Positions 30,151 through 38,333 of a stretch of 64,000 bases of DNA are shown one piece after another. The notes below the pieces were generated by a model, which was given only the letters and a program-made list of their open reading frames with translations, was not told the DNA's origin and did no database searches. A program made the position numbers and the translations under genes. The stretch is from Arthrobacter sp. (GTDB lineage Bacteria; Actinomycetota; Actinomycetes; Actinomycetales; Micrococcaceae). Position 1 is the first letter of the stretch. The number at the start of each line of letters is the position of its first letter. The stretch is from contig JAPLAM010000044.1 in NCBI GenBank assembly GCA_026393275.1, positions 1 through 64,000 on the forward strand, written 5' to 3'.

Positions 30151-30890
30151 GGGCGGCCGCCGGGGTTGGCGGGCAGAAGGCGGAAGATAATTTTGGTCCG
30201 TCCCATCGTGATCGTGGAGCCGTCGGTGAGTTCCGTACTGCCCACAACTTTGTGGCCGTTCACGTAGCTGCCGTTCGTTGAGCCCAGATCTATGGCCTGT
30301 GCGGTGCCTTGGCCGGTTTGGATTTCCAGGTGACGGCGGGACACCCCCGTGTCGTCGATCAGGATGTCCGCTTCGGAGGAGCGGCCCAGGACAACCGAGG
30401 GAGCATTAAGCGAATAGCGCTGGCCGTCAATGTCCAGGACGGGCTGCAGCCGGCCGGGCTGCCGGGTAGGGGCTGCCGGCATCGCTCCCCGGGCTCCGGG
30501 TTGCGCCGGGGCGCCACCGGCCTTTTCGGTCCGGGACTTGATTTCAAAATCGCCCGCACGGCGGTCTTCGTCGCGGCGGAAGCTGATGCGCACCGGGCCT
30601 TGGAGGGTGTACCCCTGACTGCGGACGTGGTTGATAACGACGTCGCACAGCTCCTCCGCGAGTGGTGTGCCCCATTCCTGGGCCCGCTGGAAATCATCGC
30701 CGCTAAGCAGGACATCGAAGACGTTGGGAGCCAGGGTGCGTCCCGCGGCGACGGTGAGGGCCTTGTTGTCCACCTCCCGGCGGAGGTGGCTGGCAATCTC
30801 GACCGGCTCAACCTGGGCGCGGGAACCGGTGGAGAAGACTCCGCGGACGGCCTTTTCGATGCCGCGCTCGACTTTGTCCAGCAAGCCCAT
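30147..30890 (-). CDS. fhaA: DUF3662/FHA-domain protein FhaA
   Basis: The 247-aa cytoplasmic protein has an N-terminal DUF3662 domain (about 1-115, starting MGLLDKVERGIEKAVRGVF), a Pro/Ala linker and a C-terminal FHA domain with LGRSSEADILIDDTGVSRRH and GSTNGSYVNG. In mycobacteria FhaA binds phosphorylated MviN and restrains wall synthesis; the same role is inferred. It is the first gene of the seven-gene minus-strand operon, with GGAGAAGG just before its ATG. Confidence 0.95.
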   Translation of the reverse strand: MGLLDKVERGIEKAVRGVFSTGSRAQVEPVEIASHLRREVDNKALTVAAGRTLAPNVFDVLLSGDDFQRAQEWGTPLAEELCDVVINHVRSQGYTLQGPVRISFRRDEDRRAGDFEIKSRTEKAGGAPAQPGARGAMPAAPTRQPGRLQPVLDIDGQRYSLNAPSVVLGRSSEADILIDDTGVSRRHLEIQTGQGTAQAIDLGSTNGSYVNGHKVVGSTELTDGSTITMGRTKIIFRLLPANPGGRP

Positions 30891-31322
30891 GGTCCTTCTC
30901 CTTTCCTGACGGCTGCGGGGCAGCGTTTGTTCGGGAACTCGGTTTCCAGCATTTGCGGGAGTCCGCCATATTCGGGCACTCCTAGATCAGATACTACTGG
31001 GCAAGGCTGGGAATGGCCTTAATGAGGCCCGCCGCCCTGGCCGGGAAAAATGTCCCCGGGCTGCTCTGACCTGCGTGGATGTCCCGCGGACGCTGCCGTC
31101 GGAACGGGAGCAGCCGGCGGCCGCCGCGGCTGCCACCTGTGGGCGCAGGGGAGGCGGCGTGGGACGTCGCGGAGCGCCGCATATGGCGCCTGGCGGTGGG
31201 CTCTCTGGGGCCCTCGAGTCCTCGATTGGTGTTTTCCCGCAGTTGTCCGTTATGCTTGATCTCGCTGCTTTTACGAGGTTGGCGGGCCGGGAATCGGGCC
31301 CCAGCCAGGTGAAAGAAGTTGC
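30891..31322. other. gene-free region between fhaA and tRNA-Leu
   Basis: This 432-base stretch separates divergent units and should hold both promoters. TATGCT at 31251-31256 is a possible -10 for tRNA-Leu, with TTGGTG 19 bases before it (a long spacer). No clear fhaA promoter, repeat or gene is seen. Confidence 0.5.
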
Positions 31323-31405
31323 GCGCGAGTGGCGGAACGGCAGACGCGCTGGCTTCAGGTGCCAGTGTCCGAAAGGGCGTGGGGGTTCAAATCCCCCCTC
31401 GCGCA
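31323..31405 (+). tRNA. tRNA-Leu(CAG)
   Basis: The 83-nt class-II tRNA has acceptor GCGCGAG/CTCGCGC with discriminator A, anticodon stem CTGGC/GCCAG around the loop TTCAGGT (anticodon CAG), a long variable arm and T-arm GGGGG-TTCAAAT-CCCCC. CCA is not encoded. Confidence 0.97.
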
Positions 31406-31412
31406 CGCATCA

Positions 31413-31451
31413 GAACCCCGGGAAATCGTTGATTTCCCGGGGTTCTTTTTT
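31413..31451 (+). terminator. intrinsic terminator after tRNA-Leu
   Basis: A perfect 15-bp stem (31413-31427 with 31431-31445, loop GTT) is followed by six T. It is a textbook terminator for the tRNA transcript. Confidence 0.95.
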
Positions 31452-31565
31452 GTGTCCCGGAGGGTCGCCGCGTTGGCGCCCGCCCGCGCTCTGTACTCTG
31501 AGGTCCGGCGGCGTGCCTACGCCTGAGCCACTGCGGGCGAGTCTGCCCCTGGACCTGGAGGAACC

Positions 31566-33230
31566 TTGAAGACAGACCGCCCCATCGAGGCAGCACGGGA
31601 CAGCCGGCGCCGGAGCACCAAACTCGCTGCCCTCGCCGCCGCTGCCCTTGCCGGCGTCGTGGCGATTTCCGGCTGGGCCGGACCGTCCGCGTCCGGGGCT
31701 TTCGCCGCCGAGCGCGTCGCGGATGCCACACCGGCAGCGACCGGCTGGCTGCACACCGACGGCGGCACGATCCGCGACTCGAACAACGCCCCGTACACGA
31801 TCAAGGCCACGTCCTGGTTCGGACTCGAGACCCCGGACTGCGTCCCGCATGGCTTGTGGGGAACCCTGACGATCGACGAGGCCCTGGCCAGCATCAAGTC
31901 GATGGGCTTCAACACCGTCCGCCTGCCGTTCTCCAACGAGTGCCTGGCCGCGACGTCCATCAAGGGCAATGTGAACTACTGGGCCAACCGCGCCTACAAC
32001 CTCCAGGGCAAGACGCCGCTGGATGTCATGGACACGGTGATCGCGCGGGCCAAGGCCAACGGCCTCCAGGTCATCCTGGACCGGCACCGCCCGTCGTCGG
32101 CGGCACAGTCACCGCTCTGGTACACCACGGCAGTCCCGGAATCGAAGTGGATCTCCGACTGGAAGATGCTCGCCGACCGGTACAAAAACGACCCGACCGT
32201 GATCGGCGCCGACCTGCACAACGAACCGGCCGGGGCCGCGACCTGGGGCGGCAAGGCGACGACCGACTGGCAGGCTGCGTCCACCCGCGGCGGCAACGCC
32301 GTCCTGGCTTCCAACCCGAACCTGCTGATCATCATTGAGGGGATCGAGAACCAGGCCACCGCCGGCGGCACCTGGTGGGGCGGCGGACTCGCCGACGTCG
32401 GCGCGAACCCGGTGGTCCTGGCCACCCCCAACCGGGTGGTCTACTCCCCGCACGACTACCCGGCGTCCCTCTTCGCGCAGAAGTGGTTCAGCGATCCGGC
32501 GTACCCGGCCAACCTGCCGGCCGTCTGGGACCGGAACTGGGGCTACCTCCAGAAGCAGGGGATCGCCCCGGTCCTGCTCGGTGAATTCGGCTCCGCCCTG
32601 GCCACCGACTCGGACAAGGCCTGGATGAAGTCGATCGTCGAATACCTGCGGACGAACGGCATGTCCTACGCCTACTGGTCCTTCAATCCGAACTCGGGCA
32701 TCACCGGCGGCCTCGTCCAGGCGGACTGGCGGACACCGGAGCAGGCCAAGCTCGACGCCCTCGCCCCGATCCTGACCGCCGCCCCGGTTGTCAACGTCCC
32801 CGTCCCGACGGCGACCGCCACCCCGACGCCGTCCCCTACGGTCACGCCCACTGCCAGCCCGACGCCGACGCCGTCGCCGAGCCCGTCGCCCAGCCAGAGC
32901 CCGACACCGACGGCCACTCCCACCCCCGCCGGCGACCCGGCCATCAGCGCACTCTGGCGGCTCACCAGCTCCTGGAACGGCGGCTACGTTGCCAACATTG
33001 ATGTCACCGCACTGCGGGCGGTGCCGTCCTGGTCCGTCACGTGGAGCGACCCGAATGTCACCTCGATCGCCAACTCCTGGGGCGTCAAGTGCACGGCAGT
33101 TCCGAAGACCTCGGTCACCTGCACCGGATCGGACTGGACCACCAAGCTCGCAGCCGGGCAGAAGGCCACCGTCGGCCTGCAGGTCAACTCGCTGAAGGCG
33201 CCCGCGAGCCCGGTGCTGGCCACCAGGTAG
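31566..33230 (+). CDS. secreted GH5 glycoside hydrolase (cellulase-like) with CBM2
   Basis: This is an endo-acting beta-glucan hydrolase of family 5, probably secreted to attack plant cell-wall glucan. The 554-aa precursor has a basic N-terminus and signal peptide (about 1-48, cleavage near AFAAE), a GH5 barrel (about 55-410) with acid/base Glu220 in DLHNEP and nucleophile Glu339 in LLGEFGSA, a long Pro/Thr/Ser linker (about 416-455) and a C-terminal CBM2-type cellulose-binding module (about 458-554) with aromatic residues such as Trp in SSWNGGY. The start is TTG 31566 with GGAGGAACC upstream. It is a single-gene unit ended by a stem-loop. Confidence 0.93.
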   Translation: MKTDRPIEAARDSRRRSTKLAALAAAALAGVVAISGWAGPSASGAFAAERVADATPAATGWLHTDGGTIRDSNNAPYTIKATSWFGLETPDCVPHGLWGTLTIDEALASIKSMGFNTVRLPFSNECLAATSIKGNVNYWANRAYNLQGKTPLDVMDTVIARAKANGLQVILDRHRPSSAAQSPLWYTTAVPESKWISDWKMLADRYKNDPTVIGADLHNEPAGAATWGGKATTDWQAASTRGGNAVLASNPNLLIIIEGIENQATAGGTWWGGGLADVGANPVVLATPNRVVYSPHDYPASLFAQKWFSDPAYPANLPAVWDRNWGYLQKQGIAPVLLGEFGSALATDSDKAWMKSIVEYLRTNGMSYAYWSFNPNSGITGGLVQADWRTPEQAKLDALAPILTAAPVVNVPVPTATATPTPSPTVTPTASPTPTPSPSPSPSQSPTPTATPTPAGDPAISALWRLTSSWNGGYVANIDVTALRAVPSWSVTWSDPNVTSIANSWGVKCTAVPKTSVTCTGSDWTTKLAAGQKATVGLQVNSLKAPASPVLATR

Positions 33231-33253
33231 CGCCCGGGTGGGTCACTAATCGA

Positions 33254-33284
33254 ACGGCGGGCCCGGTAAACCCGGGCCCGCCGT
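33254..33284. terminator. bidirectional stem-loop between GH5 and DoxX genes
   Basis: A 13-bp GC-rich stem, 33254-33266 with 33272-33284, encloses a five-base loop between two convergent genes. Confidence 0.75.
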
Positions 33285-33304
33285 CGAGCATCAGCCGGAG
33301 TGGT

Positions 33305-33868
33305 TCAGCTTTGGTCCCCCGCGGCGCCGGTAACCGCCGCATCCGCGTCCTCGGCCAAGGCCTTACGCCGGCGAAAAAGCTGGGCCGCCATCACCGCCGG
33401 GATCGCGGCGAACGAGACTGCCCGCATCCAGGGCCGGTCCAGGACATGGCCGGTGAGCGCATCCAGGGAGTAGAGTCCCGGACCGCCAATGGTGAACGAT
33501 GCTGCCGCGAGGCCCAGCACGGCGGGGTACTCAAAACCGCCCTCTGTGGCGAAGAAGCCGTTGTGGGCGTGGACGCCGGCTGCGACGCCCATGGTGGTCG
33601 CGGCAACCGCGCCCGCGGCCGGGGTTGCCAGCCCGAGGGCGAGCGCGAGGCCAGCCCCTGCTTCGCCGGCGCCGGCGAGCACGGCGCTGGGCGTGGCGGG
33701 CCGGAAGCCCATGGCGTGCATGCCCTTGCTGGTGCCTTCGATGCCTCCTCCGCCGAACCATCCGAAGAGTTTTTGGGATCCGTGGGCGATGAGCACGCCG
33801 CCGAGGGCAACCCGGAAGAGGGTTTGTGCGGCGGCAGCAGCCTCCGCGCTGGTCTTTGCGTGGCTCAT
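33305..33868 (-). CDS. DoxX family membrane protein
   Basis: The 187-aa protein has four hydrophobic segments and the family start ALGGVLIAHGSQKLFGWFGG, which identifies DoxX (thiosulfate:quinone oxidoreductase-related membrane proteins). Small bacterial members have been linked to oxidative-stress resistance; their reaction is unclear. A cytoplasmic basic tail ends the protein. No operon partner is seen: it converges on the GH5 gene and lies 62 bp after the MFS gene. Confidence 0.9.
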   Translation of the reverse strand: MSHAKTSAEAAAAAQTLFRVALGGVLIAHGSQKLFGWFGGGGIEGTSKGMHAMGFRPATPSAVLAGAGEAGAGLALALGLATPAAGAVAATTMGVAAGVHAHNGFFATEGGFEYPAVLGLAAASFTIGGPGLYSLDALTGHVLDRPWMRAVSFAAIPAVMAAQLFRRRKALAEDADAAVTGAAGDQS

Positions 33869-33930
33869 GAGAGTCCTCCTGGGGTTGGCTGTGCCGCGGC
33901 GCTGGCTGGCGCTCTCGGTCCACCACGATT

Positions 33931-35346
33931 CTACGTCGGTGACACGACCGGATCACGGGGGAGTTGGTGTCCCTTTGCCGCTGCGAGGTCAGGGTCCAGG
34001 CGGACCTCCGGGCCCGCGTCCGCGGCCCCGGACCCTGCTGCAGGGTCCCGTGGCTCCGTGGCTTTCTTTTCCTTGACGAAGTACACCAACCCCGCGGCCA
34101 CCGTGGACGCGGCGGCCAGGGCGAAGAGCCCCGGCACCACGCTGCCGGTCTGTTCCTTGATGATGCCGAATCCGAACGGAGCCACAAAGCCGCCCAGGTT
34201 GCCGAGCGAATTAATGACGGCAATGGCCGGCGCGAGAACCAGCGGGTGGAGCCCGGACTGGGGGATGGTCCAGAACAAGGGGGAGGCGCTTTTGAAGCCC
34301 ATGGCCGCGACCGCCAGGAAGACCAGGGCCAGCACCGGCGAGGTGACGGCGGCCGCCAAGGTCCCCGCCGCGGCGACGAGGAGCGCCACGACCAGCAAGG
34401 GCCGCTTGGACGCGGCCTTGTCCTGCCACTTGGCGGCGAAGTACATGGCGATCACGGCGCAGACCCACGGAATGGCCGAGAGGAAGCCGACGCTCAGATC
34501 CGTGGTGCCGGGGATCCGCTTGATGATCGAAGGAAGCCAGAACGTGTTGGCGTAGATGGACAACTGGACTGAAAAGTAGATGCCGCACAACAGGATAATC
34601 TGCGGGTTCAGCAGCATCTTCCACCGGTTGGTCTGGGCGCCGGCGGCTGGCCAGTGCCGGGCGTCGTCGTCGGCTATGGCAGATATCAGGGCAGTCTTCT
34701 CCTTGCCCGTCAGCCATTTGGCGTCCTGGATCTTCGCGTCGAGCAGGAAGAACGCCCCGATTCCCACCGCGACCGAGAGCAGGCCTTCGACACCGAAGAG
34801 CCACTGCCAGCCGCGAAGCCCGAGTGCATCGTTGAGGCTGAGCAGCATCCCGGCGAGGGGTCCGGAGAGGGCGGCGGCTACCGAGGAACCGGCGATGAAG
34901 ATGGCTGTAGCCTTGCCGCGCTGGCCTGTGGGGACCCAACGGGCAAAGTAGAAGATGACGGCGGGGAAGAACCCGGCTTCCGCTGCGCCGAGCAGGAACC
35001 GCAGCACGTAGAACATGAGGTCGTCCCGGACGAACGCCATGAGGAAGGAGACGGCCCCCCAGCTGATCATGATGCGCGTCAGCCACACCCTGGCACCGAA
35101 CTTCTCCATCATCACGTTGCTGGGAAGTTCAAAGATGGCATAGGCGACGAAGAACAGCCCGGCGCCAAAGCCATAGGCGGCAGCGCCGATGCCGACGTCC
35201 GCTTCGAGGTGCTCGTGGGCGTAGCCGATGTTGGACCGGTTCAGCTGGTTGCAGATGAGCATCACCAGCATGACGGGAAGCACCCGGCGGAAAAACTTCT
35301 TCGTGGCCGAAGCCTGGTCCGTGACGGCGGTGTCGACAGACTGCAT
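33931..35346 (-). CDS. MFS transporter, anion:cation symporter family (aldarate importer candidate)
   Basis: The 471-aa protein has 12 predicted membrane helices and the anion:cation symporter features NQLNRSNIGYAHEHL in helix 1 and a large middle loop; relatives such as GudP/GarP import D-glucarate and galactarate. ATG 35346 is chosen because the protein then begins with the standard short cytoplasmic tail; the open frame reaches further upstream. It is 49 bp after the GntR regulator gene and probably in its operon, so galactarate or glucarate uptake is the likely job. The charged C-terminus is longer than in E. coli. Confidence 0.88.
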   Translation of the reverse strand: MQSVDTAVTDQASATKKFFRRVLPVMLVMLICNQLNRSNIGYAHEHLEADVGIGAAAYGFGAGLFFVAYAIFELPSNVMMEKFGARVWLTRIMISWGAVSFLMAFVRDDLMFYVLRFLLGAAEAGFFPAVIFYFARWVPTGQRGKATAIFIAGSSVAAALSGPLAGMLLSLNDALGLRGWQWLFGVEGLLSVAVGIGAFFLLDAKIQDAKWLTGKEKTALISAIADDDARHWPAAGAQTNRWKMLLNPQIILLCGIYFSVQLSIYANTFWLPSIIKRIPGTTDLSVGFLSAIPWVCAVIAMYFAAKWQDKAASKRPLLVVALLVAAAGTLAAAVTSPVLALVFLAVAAMGFKSASPLFWTIPQSGLHPLVLAPAIAVINSLGNLGGFVAPFGFGIIKEQTGSVVPGLFALAAASTVAAGLVYFVKEKKATEPRDPAAGSGAADAGPEVRLDPDLAAAKGHQLPRDPVVSPT

Positions 35347-35395
35347 GGGGGAGCGTCCTCTTAGTTGGCGGATAATCGCGCAGTGCGCGGCCAGC

Positions 35396-36088
35396 CTACC
35401 GTGCGGCGCGGAGCCGCCGTCGTGAGTTCGCGAGATGGTTACGCATGGCCGCCGACGCCGACGCCGCGTCGCCGTCCGCAATTGCCGCGTAGATCGACTC
35501 GTGCTCCTGCACGACCTGCTCGAAGTTCTCGCGCGCGTAGTGCTCGACGCCGGTCATCAGCCGGGTCCGGGGCATCGCGATCATGGTCTGGCCCAGGGAG
35601 GCCAGGCAGTCGGCGTAGAACGGGTTTCCGGAGGCGGCGGCGATGGCCCGGTGGAATTCGTAGTCGAACTTCATCGCGTGCGCCGGGTGTGGCCCGCTGC
35701 CCGTGAAGTCCTCCAGTGCCCTGTGCAGAGTCCTCAGCTGGCGCTCCGAACGGTTGCGTGCGGCGAGGGCTGCCGCCTCGGTTTCGACGCCGATGCGGAA
35801 GTCGAGCAGGTGCAGCCGGTCTTCCGTGCTGGCCACCGGCCGGCCGCCCGGACCGGCCGCCGGGCTGCCCGGGGGCGGGGTCAGCGCGAAGCTGCCCCGC
35901 CCGCGTTCGGTTTCCACGAGTCCCTCGGCCTGCAACCGGGTGAGCGCAGCCCGGACCACCGTGCGGCTTACACCGAACTCGCTGATCAGGGTGTTCTCGC
36001 TCGGCAGCTTGCCGCCGGGCTGGATGTCGCCGTCGACGATCCGCGTGCGTAGATCGGCGGCGAGGTCCGCGGTCAGGTTCCGGCTCAT
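35396..36088 (-). CDS. GntR-family regulator, FadR/FCD subgroup (aldarate operon)
   Basis: The 230-aa protein has an N-terminal winged helix (LPSENTLISEFGVSRTVVRAALTRL) and an all-helical FCD ligand domain with the metal-binding Asp/His pattern. FCD-type regulators typically respond to organic acids. It sits ten bases downstream of the dehydratase gene it most likely controls, and a fitting operator is present at 37282-37296 in the promoter of that gene. ATG 36088 is used; an upstream in-frame extension would run into the dehydratase gene. Confidence 0.9.
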   Translation of the reverse strand: MSRNLTADLAADLRTRIVDGDIQPGGKLPSENTLISEFGVSRTVVRAALTRLQAEGLVETERGRGSFALTPPPGSPAAGPGGRPVASTEDRLHLLDFRIGVETEAAALAARNRSERQLRTLHRALEDFTGSGPHPAHAMKFDYEFHRAIAAASGNPFYADCLASLGQTMIAMPRTRLMTGVEHYARENFEQVVQEHESIYAAIADGDAASASAAMRNHLANSRRRLRAAR

Positions 36089-36098
36089 GGCTCCAAGA

Positions 36099-37226
36099 TT
36101 ACTTGCCGAATTCCACGGACTCGGTGGTCCAGGCCCGTGCCTGATCGCTAAGCGACACACCGAGACCAGGCCGATCCGGCACGATCATGCGGCCGTTCTT
36201 GGTTTCAAGCCGTTCGTTGAAGAGGGGATCCAGCCAGTCGAAGTGCTCCACCCAAGGTTCGCGCGGGTAGGCGGCGGCAAGGTGGAGGTGGATTTCCATG
36301 GCGAAGTGCGGGGCCAGCCCGAGTCCGCGCTCGTCCGCCAGGGCGGCGAGGCGGAGGAATTGGGTGATGCCGCCGACGCGCGGTGCGTCCGGCTGGATGA
36401 TGTCGCAACCGTTGGCATTGATCAGTCCCTTGTGCTCGGCGACGGAGGCGAGCATTTCGCCCGTGGCGATGGGCGTGTCAAGGACCTGCGCCAGGTGTGC
36501 GTGGCCTTCGAAGTCGTAGGCGTCCAGGGGCTCCTCGATCCAGATGAGGTTGAATTCCTCCAGCTGGCGGCCCATCCGCAGGGCCGTGGCGCGGTCCCAC
36601 TGCTGGTTCGCGTCCACCATCAGGGGAACGTCCCAGCCGATGTGCTCGCGGATTCCCGCCACACGGCGGAGGTCTTCGGCAGAGTCGGGCAGACCGACCT
36701 TGATCTTGATACCGCCGATCCCTTCGTCCACTGACTGGCTGGCGCGGGCCTTGACCTCTTCGAGGGAGGCGTTGAGGAAGCCGCCGGAGGTGTTGTAGGT
36801 CTGGACAGAGTCACGGTAGGAGCCCAGCAGCTTCGCCAGGGGCAGGCCCGCGCGCTTGGCCTTGAGGTCATACAAGGCAATGTCAATGGCGGCCAGGGCC
36901 TGGGTCGCCACCCCCGATCGCCCCACCGAGGCGCCGGCCCAGAGCAGCTTGGTGTAGAGCCTGCCGATGTCGTTCGGGTCCTCGCCAATGATGCCTGCGG
37001 CGACTTCCCTGGCATGGGCGTACTGGGCCGGGCCGCCGGCTCGTTTGGAGTAGCTGAAGCCGATTCCGCTGTGCCCTTGTTCGGTGGTGATCTCGGCGAA
37101 GAGGAACACGACCTCGGTCATGGGCTTCTGCCGCCCTGTGAAGACCTTGGCGTCGCTGATCGGAACGGCGAGTGGAAGCCTGGCGGTGGACAGCTTTACG
37201 TGGCGGATGAGATCGACGGTACTCAT
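36099..37226 (-). CDS. L-talarate/galactarate dehydratase (enolase superfamily)
   Basis: This enzyme dehydrates galactarate or L-talarate to 5-dehydro-4-deoxyglucarate. The 375-aa protein has the mandelate-racemase-type layout: catalytic Lys174/Lys176 in GGIKIKVG, metal ligands Asp205, Glu231 and Glu257 (VDANQQWD, WIEEPLD, ATGEML) and His307 in LAPHFAMEIHLHLAAAYP. The segments QPDAPRVGGI and PWVEHFDWLDPLFNERLE are characteristic of the TalrD/GalrD group. It is upstream of its GntR regulator and should feed KdgD, encoded about 4 kb away. Confidence 0.88.
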   Translation of the reverse strand: MSTVDLIRHVKLSTARLPLAVPISDAKVFTGRQKPMTEVVFLFAEITTEQGHSGIGFSYSKRAGGPAQYAHAREVAAGIIGEDPNDIGRLYTKLLWAGASVGRSGVATQALAAIDIALYDLKAKRAGLPLAKLLGSYRDSVQTYNTSGGFLNASLEEVKARASQSVDEGIGGIKIKVGLPDSAEDLRRVAGIREHIGWDVPLMVDANQQWDRATALRMGRQLEEFNLIWIEEPLDAYDFEGHAHLAQVLDTPIATGEMLASVAEHKGLINANGCDIIQPDAPRVGGITQFLRLAALADERGLGLAPHFAMEIHLHLAAAYPREPWVEHFDWLDPLFNERLETKNGRMIVPDRPGLGVSLSDQARAWTTESVEFGK

Positions 37227-37281
37227 GGGTCTCCTTCGGAAGAGGGGCGCGGCGCCCGCGCACTTAGGATATAAGTAACTA

Positions 37282-37296
37282 ACTTGTATTACAAGT
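37282..37296. promoter_or_regulatory. candidate GntR (FadR-type) operator
   Basis: The perfect palindrome ACTTGTATTACAAGT contains TTGT-ATT-ACAA, matching the TNGTnnnACNA operator pattern of FCD-type GntR regulators. It lies in the 75-bp gap upstream of the talarate/galactarate dehydratase gene. Confidence 0.7.
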
Positions 37297-37301
37297 ATTT
37301 T

Positions 37302-38222
37302 TCAGCCCACAAGCCAGGCAACCGCCAGCAACGCGCCGACGCTCAGGATGGTGGTGCAGAGGATGACGTCCCGGGCCACCGTCACCCCACGCCCATACGG
37401 GGAAGCGAAGAGGAACACATTCTGGGCGGTGGGCAGCGCCGCCATGATCACACTGGCCAGCAGGTGCTGGCCGTCCAGGTCAAACACGAAGCGGCCCAGC
37501 ACCCACACGATCACCGGCATCCCGGCGCTCTTCAGGAAGGAAGCCACCAGCGTCTCCGTGCGGCCGTTCCCCTTTTGCAGCGGCGCCCTGCCGGCCAGCG
37601 ACAGCCCGAAGGCGAGCAGGACCATGGGCACGGCGCCGGCAGCGAGCATGTCGACGGGTTTCTGGAGCAGCTCCGGTGTGCGCCAGCCGGTCAGCGCGAC
37701 GACGGCGCCAAGTCCGGAGGCGATGATCATCGGATTGGCGAACGGCTGGAGCAGGAGCTTCTGCCACGAAATCTTCGAGCCCGAGGCCAGCCCCAGGACG
37801 GTGAGGTAAAAGGGGGCCAGGACCAGGATCTGGACCAGCAGCACCGGAGCAACGTGCTGGGCCGTGCCGACGGCGTAGAGGGAGACGGGAATCCCGATGT
37901 TGTTGGCGTTGGCATACCTGCTGGCCATCGCGCCCACGGCAGTTTCAGCGACCGGGCGGCGAAAAAACAGGAAACTCGCGAGCCAATAAAGGAGGCCCAC
38001 GATCGCCGCCGAGAGCAGCGCGAGCGGGGCGTCCGTTCCGAGGGCTGCCCGGATATCACTGCCGGCCACCACGGTGAACAGGAGCGCCGGGTTGGTGATG
38101 TAGAAGGCGGTGCGGGTCAGGGCGCCCTGCACATCCGGACCCAGGACCCGCAGCCGCGCAGCCAGGTACCCCACGGCAATGACGGCGGAGACGATCAGTA
38201 TTCCGGAGACCACGCCGCCCAA
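37302..38222 (-). CDS. AEC (auxin efflux carrier) family transporter
   Basis: The 306-aa protein has about ten hydrophobic segments, two five-helix halves and the family start ILIVSAVIAVGYLAARL with TRTAFYITNPALLF. Bacterial AEC members carry malate, malonate or related dicarboxylates, which suits its place in an aldarate island. The likely start is TTG 38222, with GAAGGGC just upstream; a GTG follows a few codons later. Four direct repeats lie upstream. Whether it imports aldarates or exports a product is not known. Confidence 0.85.
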   Translation of the reverse strand: MGGVVSGILIVSAVIAVGYLAARLRVLGPDVQGALTRTAFYITNPALLFTVVAGSDIRAALGTDAPLALLSAAIVGLLYWLASFLFFRRPVAETAVGAMASRYANANNIGIPVSLYAVGTAQHVAPVLLVQILVLAPFYLTVLGLASGSKISWQKLLLQPFANPMIIASGLGAVVALTGWRTPELLQKPVDMLAAGAVPMVLLAFGLSLAGRAPLQKGNGRTETLVASFLKSAGMPVIVWVLGRFVFDLDGQHLLASVIMAALPTAQNVFLFASPYGRGVTVARDVILCTTILSVGALLAVAWLVG

Positions 38223-38250
38223 AATGCGCCCTTCAATTTATTTGACCAAC

Positions 38251-38333
38251 GTCCTCACCGGACTGTTTTGGATGTCCTCACCGGACTGTCCTTACGTCCT
38301 CACCGGACTGTTTTGGACGTCCTCACCGGACTA
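38251..38333. repeat. four direct repeats at 22-23 bp spacing upstream of the AEC gene
   Basis: GTCCTCACCGGACTGT recurs at 38251, 38274, 38296 and 38319 (the last with A after the CT), spaced 23, 22 and 23 bp. Each unit holds the short dyad GTCC-TCACC-GGAC. Copy four overlaps the last codons of gudD, so it is also coding. The set is 30-110 bases before the AEC start codon. Confidence 0.9.

Noticed and set aside
38251-38333. Repeats as a CRISPR array
   Set aside because: Units are 16 bp with 6-7-bp gaps, overlap a gene end, and no cas gene is present.
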